Shown piece after piece: positions 1 through 6,110 of a DNA stretch of 11,656 bases; positions within the stretch are counted from its first letter, which is position 1; each line of letters begins with the position of its first letter. Location of the stretch: contig PGZG01000043.1 in NCBI GenBank assembly GCA_002840115.1, positions 1 through 11,656 on the forward strand, read 5' to 3'. The translations under genes were made by a program, and so were the position numbers. The notes under the pieces were generated by a model that worked only from the letters and a program-made list of their open reading frames with translations, was not told the DNA's origin and did not search any database. This DNA is from Gammaproteobacteria bacterium HGW-Gammaproteobacteria-14 (GTDB taxonomy: Bacteria; Pseudomonadota; Gammaproteobacteria; Pseudomonadales; Alcanivoracaceae).

Positions 1-99
1 AGTGTCGTCCTTCACGGTGGACGATGAGCTACCACCACAGCCGGACAGAAGCCCCGCCGCTATCGCCACCCAAAAGCCCACTCTAGCCAGCAAAATCAT
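1..99 (-). CDS. N-terminus of a putative lipoprotein (partial)
   Basis: Reading leftward from an ATG at 99-97, 33 codons stay open to the window edge. The peptide starts MILLARVGFWVAIAAGL, a charged then hydrophobic signal segment, and then has the lipobox LSGC with the acceptor Cys at residue 21. A Gly/Ser-rich linker follows, typical of a lipoprotein just after its lipidation site. A GGGAG ribosome binding site lies 6 nt before the ATG. Gly at position +2 suggests the outer membrane if the usual Lol rule applies. The functional domain is outside the window, so no function can be given. It is transcribed divergently from the gene at 356. Confidence 0.72.
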   Translation of the reverse strand, partial: MILLARVGFWVAIAAGLLSGCGGSSSSTVKDDT

Positions 100-355
100 G
101 CCTTTCTCCCAATGCTTTAATGTTCCCCCCGTTGGCGGGGCGATTCTGTGGCGGTGAGGGTAGCGATACCAGGGACAAAGCGGAATGCGGCATAGTGTCG
201 CACCTGCAAAACCAGATTGGCCGAAATGGCCTCACACCCATGTCTACACAGGTTTGCCTGACTGGCGACACATAGACACAATGCGGAAGTGGACGCACTG
301 GGCATGCATTGCATATAGGCACATAGTCTCCACGAGATCAGGAGCGACACCATCA
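100..355. other. Divergent intergenic region
   Basis: These 256 bases separate the leftward lipoprotein gene from the rightward gene at 356 and should hold both promoters. I see no strong consensus promoter. A weak rightward candidate is TGGACG (291-296), 18 nt, TATAGG (315-320). There is a small CCCCG/CGGGG hairpin at 127-140. The partial dyad ACAGGTTTGCCTG at 248-260 recurs, with one change, at the end of the next gene. An upstream in-frame ATG at 185 exists, but no ribosome binding site or protein-like composition supports it. Confidence 0.4.
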
Positions 356-937
356 ATGAGTGATCCCGGGATACAGGAAATGCGGGCACCTGATCATCTG
401 ATCTGGCGCCTTTCTCATTTCAATAACCATCGCCGTGCAATTAGCTTTGTTCAGCAGTTTCAGGAGACCCTGTGCGTTTACAGTGGCCCTGTACAACAGC
501 TCTATACCAACTACGAAATTTCCGTGCCGGAACAGGACCATCGCTCGCTAATCATTTTGCCGAACCCCTATGCCTACCACGACACCTTTAATGGCATTCC
601 GGAGGAGGCTGTCAAAAAAACCGGCATCACCATCATTCCGGGAGATCTGGCCGGCAAGGAAGGCTTGTATATGACGCTGCCCATGCGCGACAGCAACGGC
701 AAAAGAGTCATGCGCAATGTGCCGCTGAAAGTAGGCCTGCTGACACTGATGCGCCAAGAAAAACCGGAGGCGCCTTTTTTGCCCGTTATTACCAAGGGCG
801 ACCTGCGTTCATTTCGTAAAGATGATCCTTGCCTTCACCTGCAGCGCATTGTCCCGCAGATGATCCGTGAGCGCTCCGCCATGGAGGTGGGCAGCATCCA
901 GCGGGTGATCCGGGAAAAATTACAGGTTTACCTGTAG
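356..937 (+). CDS. Uncharacterised 193-aa protein
   Basis: I do not recognise this protein. The ATG at 356 is preferred over the in-frame ATG at 185 because AGGAG (340-344) lies 11 nt upstream of it, and the added 57 residues look like translated non-coding DNA. The product is 193 aa with no signal peptide or membrane segment, so it is probably cytoplasmic. It has mixed hydrophobic and charged composition with many Arg/Lys (RNVPLKVGLLTLMRQEKPE and SFRKDDPC around residues 120-160) and a basic helical C-terminus. The stop codon lies inside a 16-bp palindrome (921-936). The gene is followed after 97 bp by yidD; whether they share a transcript is unclear. Base composition resembles its neighbours. 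Confidence 0.75.
   Translation: MSDPGIQEMRAPDHLIWRLSHFNNHRRAISFVQQFQETLCVYSGPVQQLYTNYEISVPEQDHRSLIILPNPYAYHDTFNGIPEEAVKKTGITIIPGDLAGKEGLYMTLPMRDSNGKRVMRNVPLKVGLLTLMRQEKPEAPFLPVITKGDLRSFRKDDPCLHLQRIVPQMIRERSAMEVGSIQRVIREKLQVYL
921..936. promoter_or_regulatory. 16-bp palindrome TACAGGTTTACCTGTA
   Basis: Seven-base arms (921-927 and 930-936) are perfectly complementary around a TT centre, and the last arm runs into the TAG stop of the preceding gene. A near-identical core, ACAGGTTTGCCTG, lies at 248-260 upstream of that same gene. The size and symmetry fit a dimeric repressor operator, about 100 bp before yidD. No regulator is identified. It could be chance within coding sequence. Confidence 0.3.
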
Positions 938-1034
938 CCCTCCGGCAGAATTGACTCCCCCCGCTAATGCAACGCTGTGGCAAAAAGGTGACAAACCTCC
1001 TATCCTTGCGCCTTCTGATGCCAGCGTCGAGCCC

Positions 1035-1367
1035 ATGAAACGCCTGCTTATGGCCCTGATTCGGGGTTATCAATTCCTGCTGAGCCCGTGGATCGGGAAT
1101 CAGTGTCGGTTTTACCCGACCTGCTCCCACTATGCCCACGAGGCCATCGAGCTGCATGGCGCTCTCAAGGGGAGCTGGCTGGCGGTACGCCGTATCAGTC
1201 GTTGCCATCCATGGCACCCCGGAGGCTTTGACCCAGTGCCCGGCAGCGCAGCACCTGATAACAGTCCAGTAGCGCCAGATAACAGCCATGCAGCGCCAGA
1301 CAACAGACACGCTCATCAATGCGGCGACCATTCACCATGCAACAAGTCGCCCCAGGGCAAACCATGA
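1035..1367 (+). CDS. yidD: YidD-family membrane protein insertion efficiency factor with extended tail
   Basis: Residues 1-70 match the YidD family along its length: a short amphipathic N-terminal helix (KRLLMALIRGYQFLLSP), then CRFYPTCSHYA with the paired Cys, AIELHG, GSWLAVRRISRCHPWHPGG and the closing DPVP. YidD proteins sit at the inner face of the membrane and assist insertion of proteins by the Sec/YidC route. The ATG at 1035 gives the family N-terminus; the longer TTG start at 951 adds unrelated residues. Family members usually end soon after DPVP at 70-90 aa. This one has 110 aa, because about 40 extra residues follow: three heptads of the form APDN (1248-1310), then HAHQCGDHSPC. It is not beside rnpA or yidC, the usual location. 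Its stop overlaps the start of the next gene. Confidence 0.9.
   Translation: MKRLLMALIRGYQFLLSPWIGNQCRFYPTCSHYAHEAIELHGALKGSWLAVRRISRCHPWHPGGFDPVPGSAAPDNSPVAPDNSHAAPDNRHAHQCGDHSPCNKSPQGKP
1248..1310 (+). repeat. Three 21-bp tandem repeats inside yidD
   Basis: Units at 1248-1268, 1269-1289 and 1290-1310 are in frame. They encode AAPDNSP, VAPDNSH and AAPDNRH. They lie beyond the conserved YidD domain and so build a repetitive tail. A 21-bp unit can change in copy number without breaking the frame. Confidence 0.85.
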
Positions 1368-1741
1368 CGGCGCGGAGACCCTCATCAGAGCTAATCATGT
1401 TGCTCACCATGCTGATGCTGGTGGCACAAACCCTGCTGGCCTGGCATGCGCCTTCACATTTGCACGATGGGACTTCTCATTATGGCAGCCATAGTGAGAC
1501 AGGCCATCACGGCACTATTTTTAACGAAGTTTTTAACGAAACTTCTAACCACGAGACGAGCAACAGCGATACTCACAACTGTCCGCTTGGCATCAACAGC
1601 CACGGCACTGCAGCCTGTGATAGCTCCCGTGACATGCAGGCCACCCGGCCTTCCGGGTTGTTTCTCCACAACAATATTGCCGCGCTCTGCGAGCCCCTTT
1701 ACTGCGGCACCCTTCCCCGCGGACCACCCCTGAACAGCTGA
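1364..1741 (+). CDS. Small exported His-rich protein of unknown function
   Basis: The ATG at 1364 overlaps the yidD stop as ATGA, which suggests translational coupling; the upstream ATGs at 1319 and 1337 would lie deep inside yidD. The 125-aa product has a basic start (TARR), a hydrophobic core LIMLLTMLMLVAQTLLAW (residues 11-28) and then a His-rich stretch (HAPSHLHDGTSHYGSHSETGHH). This fits a secreted or membrane-anchored periplasmic protein. Four 12-bp degenerate repeats (1517-1564) encode IFNE-VFNE-TSNH-ETSN. A Cys appears in HNCPLG and more near the C-terminus (AACDSS, ALCEPLYC). His/Cys-rich mini-proteins of this general form are often found beside metal-uptake genes, and the metal module follows at once, so metal binding is plausible. 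No named family is assigned with certainty. Confidence 0.65.
   Translation: MTARRPSSELIMLLTMLMLVAQTLLAWHAPSHLHDGTSHYGSHSETGHHGTIFNEVFNETSNHETSNSDTHNCPLGINSHGTAACDSSRDMQATRPSGLFLHNNIAALCEPLYCGTLPRGPPLNS
1517..1564 (+). repeat. Degenerate 12-bp tandem repeats
   Basis: Units at 1517-1528 and 1529-1540 differ only in the first base (A/G followed by TTTTTAACGAA). Two further units (1541-1552 and 1553-1564) are diverged at DNA level but keep the Asn/Ser/Glu-rich four-residue pattern. All are in frame with the His-rich gene. Confidence 0.6.
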
Positions 1742-1764
1742 TAACGCACTTCGTGCATAACGAT

Positions 1765-1821
1765 ATTTTTCAGCGGCTGAATTTTCAGTGACGCAATTTT
1801 TCAGTGGTTCAGCTTTCAGAG
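1765..1821 (+). repeat. Direct repeat upstream of the porin gene
   Basis: Two 26-bp copies, 1765-1790 and 1796-1821, match at 20 positions. Each starts ATTTTTCAG and has a second TTTCAG towards its end, so the motif TTTCAG occurs four times in the leader. A short hairpin GCAC-TTC-GTGC lies just upstream (1746-1756). The region 1742-1835 should hold the promoter of the metal module, but no clear -35/-10 pair or Zur-like dyad is visible. A regulatory role is only suggested by position. Confidence 0.5.
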
Positions 1822-1835
1822 ACCAAGGAGTTTCC

Positions 1836-3131
1836 ATGAACGCTCGCATTTTCCCATTGGCGGCAATGACCGCCGGCATTTTGTTAGTCGGCGCCGCTCA
1901 GGCCAATAACGAAGCTACCAATACCAATCCCGCCATCGACAGCACCGGCGTTGACCGTGCCCGCATCAGCGCTGGCACACAAATGAACCCCACCATCTCG
2001 GTGATTCTCGATGGTGTATACGCCAACTTTTCCCGTGAAGTTGAAGGCCCCGCTGGCTTTGGCAGCCACGACCACGGCGACGATCATGACCATGAGCATG
2101 AGCATGGCCTTGAAGAAGGCTTTAGCCTGCGGGAAACCGAGATTTCGGTCTCTGCCTCCATCGATAATTATCTTGATGGTGTAATGACGCTGGCGATTGA
2201 AGGCAATTCCGGGATCAAGGTAGAAGAAGCCTATATTCTTACCCGTTCTCTACCTGCCGGGCTGCAAATCAAGGCGGGTCGGTTTCTTTCCGATATCGGC
2301 TATATCAACCGTCAACACCCCCATGACTGGCAGTTTGCTGACCGGCCACTAGTGAGCGAGTTGCTATTCGGCGAACATGGCTTGCAAGACAACGGCATGC
2401 AGCTTTCCTGGCTGCCCTCAACATCCTTCTACTCCCGTTACGGCATTGAAATTCTGCAAGGAGAAACCACCATGGCATCTCAGGATGTCCATGAAACTCT
2501 GGAGGAAGACCATGGGCCAAGACTGTACACCGCGTTTGCAAAATTTGCTCCGGACCTTGGCATGAATCATGCCGCCATGTTCGGCTTCTCCGGCGGCATA
2601 TCCACCTCTTTCAAAAAAGAGGAAGAGCATGATGACGAAGTAGAGCTATGGGAGGGCGATGGCTGGTTCGCTGGCATTGACGCTGTATACAAGTACAACT
2701 CTGGAAAACCGTTCGGCCATGGCAACTGGATTGTTCAGGGCGAATACTATTTCCGTGAAATTAGTGCTGAGTTCACAGAGATAGAAAATCAGATTATCGA
2801 AGAACAATTCTCCGGCCGTTCAAAGCAGGATGGGTTTTACCTGCAGGCACTATACGGCTTTGCTCCACGGTGGAGTACAGGCCTGCGAGTGGATGGCGTG
2901 GGCTTGACAAATACTAGTCTGGAACCCGGCAATGATGCCTTCGAGTCATTTGATGCCTCATACCGCTATGCAGCACAGGTGTCGTTCGCACCGACGGAGT
3001 TCTCCCGCCTTCGGCTACAAGTCAATAATTACGACTACGCCCATGATGATGGGGATCACGGCCATGACGCTTGGGGGGTAATGCTTCAGTACAATGTAAG
3101 CCTTGGCGCCCATGGCGCTCATCAATTCTGA
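1836..3131 (+). CDS. His/Asp-rich outer-membrane porin-like protein, probably for zinc
   Basis: The ATG at 1836 has AAGGAG 5 nt upstream and opens a classic signal peptide ending GAAQA (about residue 23); a GTG at 1788 would place extra residues before it. The 431-aa product has the alternating pattern of a large beta-barrel (SLRETEISVSASIDNYLDG, IEGNSGIKVEEAYILTR, LQIKAGRF) and ends in Phe, the usual C-terminal signal for outer-membrane assembly. A metal-binding-like cluster SHDHGDDHDHEHEHG lies at residues 77-91 just before the barrel, with smaller ones near 260-268 (KEEEHDDE) and 402-412 (AHDDGDHGHD), likely in loops. It precedes a ZnuACB-type importer by 64 bp. The likely role is passage or capture of zinc at the outer membrane. 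The substrate is inferred from histidines and context. Confidence 0.8.
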   Translation: MNARIFPLAAMTAGILLVGAAQANNEATNTNPAIDSTGVDRARISAGTQMNPTISVILDGVYANFSREVEGPAGFGSHDHGDDHDHEHEHGLEEGFSLRETEISVSASIDNYLDGVMTLAIEGNSGIKVEEAYILTRSLPAGLQIKAGRFLSDIGYINRQHPHDWQFADRPLVSELLFGEHGLQDNGMQLSWLPSTSFYSRYGIEILQGETTMASQDVHETLEEDHGPRLYTAFAKFAPDLGMNHAAMFGFSGGISTSFKKEEEHDDEVELWEGDGWFAGIDAVYKYNSGKPFGHGNWIVQGEYYFREISAEFTEIENQIIEEQFSGRSKQDGFYLQALYGFAPRWSTGLRVDGVGLTNTSLEPGNDAFESFDASYRYAAQVSFAPTEFSRLRLQVNNYDYAHDDGDHGHDAWGVMLQYNVSLGAHGAHQF

Positions 3132-3147
3132 TTACATTGAGCACCAC

Positions 3148-3178
3148 CACGCTATGGCCCGCATCGGGCCGTAGCGTG
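3148..3178 (+). terminator. Intercistronic hairpin between porin and znuA
   Basis: Arms 3148-3161 and 3165-3178 form a 14-bp stem (CACGCTA, one T-G wobble, GGCCCG) with a CAT loop. Only two T follow, so it is a poor intrinsic terminator. It could partly terminate, or protect the 3' end of the porin message so that porin is made in excess over the importer. Confidence 0.6.
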
Positions 3179-3195
3179 TTACTGGAGCCTGTGGA

Positions 3196-4101
3196 ATGAA
3201 AAAAATTCTTCTATTAAGTTGCGCATTACTACTTTCCTCCACTGCACATTCACAACTGCGCGTCGTCGCCAGCACTACTAATATGGCCATGCTGGCCAAT
3301 ACCGTCGGTGGTACTCAGGTGTCCGTCACCCATTTGGCGCCGCCGGACCGTGACGCTCACCATCTTGCAGTGCGGCCCTCCATGATGACCGCATTGCGAC
3401 AAGCAGACCTATTGGTTTCAGTTGGCGCGGAACTGGAAGCCGGGTGGCTAATGCCTGCATTGCAAGGCGCAGGCAACCCCAAGCTGAACCCCGGACAACT
3501 CGGTTACTTTGAGGCCGCAGCACAGGTCACGCTGATTGACCCGCAACCACAGGCGGATCGCTCGCAGGGGGATGTACACCCCACAGGTAACCCCCACATT
3601 TATCTTGACCCTCCACGATTAGCCCGTGCCGGCCTGGCGCTAGCCGAGGCCATGGCGGCATTGGCACCAGAGCACGGCGATTATTTTCGCCATAATGCGG
3701 CAAGCTTTGCAGAGCAGGTCGACACTCAGCTACCACACTGGCAGTCGCTCACCCAAAATGCTGCCGGCGTGCTGCTTTACCATGCAGATGCCAATTATCT
3801 CGCGCGACTATTGTCAGTGCCGGTGCTGGGTTATATGGAACCGCTTCCCGGCATTCCTCCCAGCGGTCGGCACCTGTCACAGCTCGTCAGCAACCTGAAA
3901 GGCAAAGCAGGGGTACTGATTATGCCAACTTACCAGCCTGCCCGGGCGGCCACACTGATTGAGCAGGAGCTGGGTTGGCCAGTGATCGTTTTGCCATCCA
4001 ACGTGGCAGCCGGGGGCACCAGTGATGACTACCTTGCGCTCATCAAGCGTTGGGCGCAGGCTTTTGCAGCGGCCCAGAAACCTGCAGGCAATCCACAATA
4101 A
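3196..4101 (+). CDS. znuA: Periplasmic metal-binding protein of a ZnuABC-type importer
   Basis: This is a cluster A-I metal-binding lipocalin-free solute-binding protein of the ZnuA/TroA class: it captures a divalent metal in the periplasm and delivers it to the permease. GGAG (3184-3187) lies 8 nt before the ATG. The signal peptide runs to about residue 19 (SSTAHS). Candidate metal ligands are His55 in DAHHL, His134 in GNPHIYLDP and His196 in YHADANYLA. GIPPSGRHL and the C-terminal LPSNVA also fit the fold. It is 301 aa, close to family size. Zinc-type members usually carry an acidic His-rich loop between the first and second ligand; here that stretch (about 100-130) has almost no His. The usual fourth Asp/Glu ligand near the C-terminus is not obvious. 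Zinc is preferred because of folE2 and the His-rich porin; manganese cannot be excluded. Confidence 0.87.
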   Translation: MKKILLLSCALLLSSTAHSQLRVVASTTNMAMLANTVGGTQVSVTHLAPPDRDAHHLAVRPSMMTALRQADLLVSVGAELEAGWLMPALQGAGNPKLNPGQLGYFEAAAQVTLIDPQPQADRSQGDVHPTGNPHIYLDPPRLARAGLALAEAMAALAPEHGDYFRHNAASFAEQVDTQLPHWQSLTQNAAGVLLYHADANYLARLLSVPVLGYMEPLPGIPPSGRHLSQLVSNLKGKAGVLIMPTYQPARAATLIEQELGWPVIVLPSNVAAGGTSDDYLALIKRWAQAFAAAQKPAGNPQ

Positions 4102-4103
4102 AC

Positions 4104-4679
4104 ATGACGCAAACCCTGCTCGACATTCGTGAACTCTGCGCGGGCTACCGACAGCCCGTTGTCGGCCCGGTATCACTGACCCTGAAACGCGGCGACATTC
4201 TGGCCCTGAACGGCGCCAACGGTTGCGGCAAAAGCACCTTGCTCGGCGCCATTGCAGGTCACGTCAAACGCTTCTCCGGTGACATTCAGCGCTACGGCAC
4301 CATCAGCTGGCTGCCACAGGTCAACAGCACAGCAGATGAGCTGCCGCTGACCGGACTTGAATTTCTGGCACTGGCGAACGTGACTCCCAAAGGCCTGCCC
4401 GAACCCCTGAGAGGCGCACTAACAAGTCGTTATGACCGCTTAAGCGGCGGCCAGCGACAACTGCTGCGAGTGTGGGCCACCCTGCATCGCAATGCCGATA
4501 TATTGATTCTGGATGAACCCACCAACAATCTGGACCCGGCCAGCGAAACATTTTTGATTGGCCAACTAAAATCCTTGGCCAACCAGCGGGCCATCCTGCT
4601 GGTATCCCACGAGCAACCCTTCCTTGAGCGAATCGCCAATCGCGAGATACGCCTCTCGTCACCGGGAGTCGCAGCATGA
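4104..4679 (+). CDS. znuC: ATP-binding subunit of ZnuABC-type metal importer
   Basis: This is an ABC ATPase that powers metal import at the cytoplasmic side of the inner membrane. The ATG at 4104 lies 2 nt after the znuA stop; an upstream TTG at 4050 falls inside znuA and adds no domain. All catalytic motifs are intact: Walker A GANGCGKST (37-45), Q-loop Gln72, signature LSGGQ (113-117), Walker B ILILDEP (133-139), D-loop NNLD (141-144) and switch His169. The length of 191 aa is shorter than typical ZnuC (about 230-250 aa), so it is a minimal nucleotide-binding domain without the regulatory C-terminal extension. Its stop overlaps the permease start by 4 bp, so synthesis of the two is probably coupled. 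Confidence 0.88.
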   Translation: MTQTLLDIRELCAGYRQPVVGPVSLTLKRGDILALNGANGCGKSTLLGAIAGHVKRFSGDIQRYGTISWLPQVNSTADELPLTGLEFLALANVTPKGLPEPLRGALTSRYDRLSGGQRQLLRVWATLHRNADILILDEPTNNLDPASETFLIGQLKSLANQRAILLVSHEQPFLERIANREIRLSSPGVAA

Positions 4680-5458
4680 ACCTGCTGTTTGATCCCATGT
4701 TTCGGGTGCCATTTCTCACCGGACTCCTTCTGGCCCTATCCCTGCCTCAACTCGGATTATTATTGAGCCTGCGCCGGGAGTGGCTGGCGACTCTGGGGAT
4801 TGCCCATCTGGCTGGCGCGGGAGGCATCATCGGTGGGCTCTTGGCTCTGCCCGCATTACCCGCCGCGCTGCTCGCAGCGGTGGCCGGGGTGACAATACGC
4901 AGCCTGCAACCAAGGGCAAGCAACGAGCTTTATGCAATGATGATTTTGGCCGGTTGGTCACTGGGGCTGATCACCGCCAGTCTGTCACAGGACGCCCACG
5001 GGATTGGTCAACTATTAGTCGATGGCCAGCTTTACTTCACCACTCGGCTCCATTTGCTGGTGGCACTACCGCTCACCATCTCCCTGCTGGTCTGCGCCGG
5101 TTTTATGATGCGGGGCCTGCTGCAACAGCAACTCATGCCAACACCGGATTATGCGATTCGCCACCGTCAACTGCAGTGGCTACTCAGCGCTTTTCTGGCC
5201 ATCGGCGTTTCGTTAACCGCTATGACCATGGGCATTATGGCAGCCTTCGCACTGCTATTCGTGCCCGCCTGGGTAGCCAGTGGCATTGCCGCCAGCTGGC
5301 AACAGGCGCGCTGGTTGATTAGCGGACTGGCACTACTGTGTTACTTGCTGGCCTACACCATCGCGCTACTGGCGGACCTGCCATTCGGCCCGGTATTTGT
5401 GATGACATTAGCCCTCAGCGGCATGCTTCGCTGGTTACCACCCCGCCATAACGACTAA
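4676..5458 (+). CDS. znuB: Permease subunit of ZnuABC-type metal importer
   Basis: This inner-membrane permease of the ABC-3 family forms the metal channel with the ATPase encoded before it; ATGA overlap at 4676-4679. The 260-aa product is very hydrophobic, with about eight or nine membrane segments, the first at residues 11-32 and the last at about 236-256. The family-typical stretch LATLGIAHLAGAGGIIGG (38-55) is present, with a His at 44 in the position where ABC-3 permeases usually carry one. Length matches the family. It closes the importer cluster: the next gene follows after 86 bp with its own likely promoter. Confidence 0.87.
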   Translation: MNLLFDPMFRVPFLTGLLLALSLPQLGLLLSLRREWLATLGIAHLAGAGGIIGGLLALPALPAALLAAVAGVTIRSLQPRASNELYAMMILAGWSLGLITASLSQDAHGIGQLLVDGQLYFTTRLHLLVALPLTISLLVCAGFMMRGLLQQQLMPTPDYAIRHRQLQWLLSAFLAIGVSLTAMTMGIMAAFALLFVPAWVASGIAASWQQARWLISGLALLCYLLAYTIALLADLPFGPVFVMTLALSGMLRWLPPRHND

Positions 5459-5484
5459 CTTCATCCCCTATGTCACAGCTTTTT

Positions 5485-5513
5485 TAGCCAGCACCGCTCT
5501 GTACGGTTACAAT
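5485..5513 (+). promoter_or_regulatory. Putative sigma70 promoter for the small outer-membrane protein
   Basis: TAGCCA (5485-5490), 17 nt, then TACAAT (5508-5513). The -10 has 5 of 6 consensus bases and the -35 has 4 of 6. It lies 31 bp before the next start codon, leaving a short leader. It suggests that the gene can be expressed independently of the importer. Confidence 0.4.
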
Positions 5514-5544
5514 CCCCAGCACTGAATACATTGGAGTCACGCGC

Positions 5545-6048
5545 ATGGGATTTCGCCTGCTCATTCTGCTTTTGTCCACCTTGCCTTTACTGGCTCACAG
5601 CGGCGGCTTTGCCAGCGTTGATGCCGTGATGAGCAATATCAAACCACGGGATGTTAGCGGTAGCGCTGATGTGTACGCCATTCAATTCAAGTTTGGCACT
5701 GCCATGAACGAGGCCGGCACGCTAGCGGGCGAATTCCGGGCGGGTCTTGGCTTAGGCAGCGACAACCATCGTGGTGAACGCTACGAAATGGATCGTTATT
5801 TTGGCACCTATTTACGGGCCCAGTTTCCCTCCCATATGCCGCTGCGGCCCTACGGCATGCTTGGCGTTACTCGAGTGGAAACAACGCGAGGCACTCGCAG
5901 CAACAACATCAATGACATGTCGTTAGGTTTGGGCGTTGAAATGGAGCTGGATCATAAGGTTTTTGTGTCACTGGAATATTTGCGCGCCGCAGATCGCAGC
6001 AAGGGGGAAGTAAGCAATATCGGGCTTGGGGTTGGCGCCCGTTTTTAA
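5545..6048 (+). CDS. Small outer-membrane beta-barrel protein
   Basis: GGAG (5533-5536) lies 8 nt before the ATG. The signal peptide has a Leu-rich core (LLILLLSTLPLLAHS, about residues 4-18). The mature part alternates short amphipathic strands (VYAIQFKFGTAM, LAGEFRAGLGLGS, YFGTYLRAQF, LRPYGMLGVTRVET, MSLGLGVEMELD, VFVSLEYLRAA, GLGVGARF) and ends in Phe. This is the pattern of an 8-stranded barrel like the OmpA N-terminal/OmpX type, and 167 aa is the right size. No peptidoglycan-binding domain is attached. The role is unknown. Position after the importer suggests a link with metal supply or envelope state, but the separate promoter and 86-bp gap weaken this. Its 3' end shares a bidirectional terminator with folE2. 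Confidence 0.75.
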   Translation: MGFRLLILLLSTLPLLAHSGGFASVDAVMSNIKPRDVSGSADVYAIQFKFGTAMNEAGTLAGEFRAGLGLGSDNHRGERYEMDRYFGTYLRAQFPSHMPLRPYGMLGVTRVETTRGTRSNNINDMSLGLGVEMELDHKVFVSLEYLRAADRSKGEVSNIGLGVGARF

Positions 6049-6103
6049 GCCCTCCAGACAAAAAAATGCCCGGATTCCCCGGGCATTTTTTTGTCTGGAG
6101 GGC
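6049..6103. terminator. Bidirectional intrinsic terminator
   Basis: Arms of 25 bp (6049-6073 and 6079-6103) are perfectly complementary around an ATTCC loop. Each strand has a GC-rich top (GCCCGG/CCGGGC) followed by seven T, so it should terminate both the rightward outer-membrane gene (1 nt after its stop) and the leftward folE2 (stop at 6113-6111). Confidence 0.92.
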
Positions 6104-6110
6104 TAGCCAG

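Noticed and set aside
951..1034. TTGACT at 951 as a -35 box or as a TTG start of a longer YidD
   Set aside because: No -10 occurs 16-18 nt downstream, and the extra residues from TTG do not belong to the YidD family.
1248..1310. CRISPR-like array
   Set aside because: The three 21-bp repeats are contiguous without spacers and encode an in-frame heptad. They are a coding repeat.
789..1331. 180-codon open frame on the minus strand, opposite the unknown gene and yidD
   Set aside because: It spans two rightward genes and their gap; yidD is clearly the real coding strand there.
4780..5322. 180-codon open frame overlapping znuB in another frame
   Set aside because: It has Arg/His-rich, low-complexity composition typical of an off-frame reading of a membrane-protein gene.
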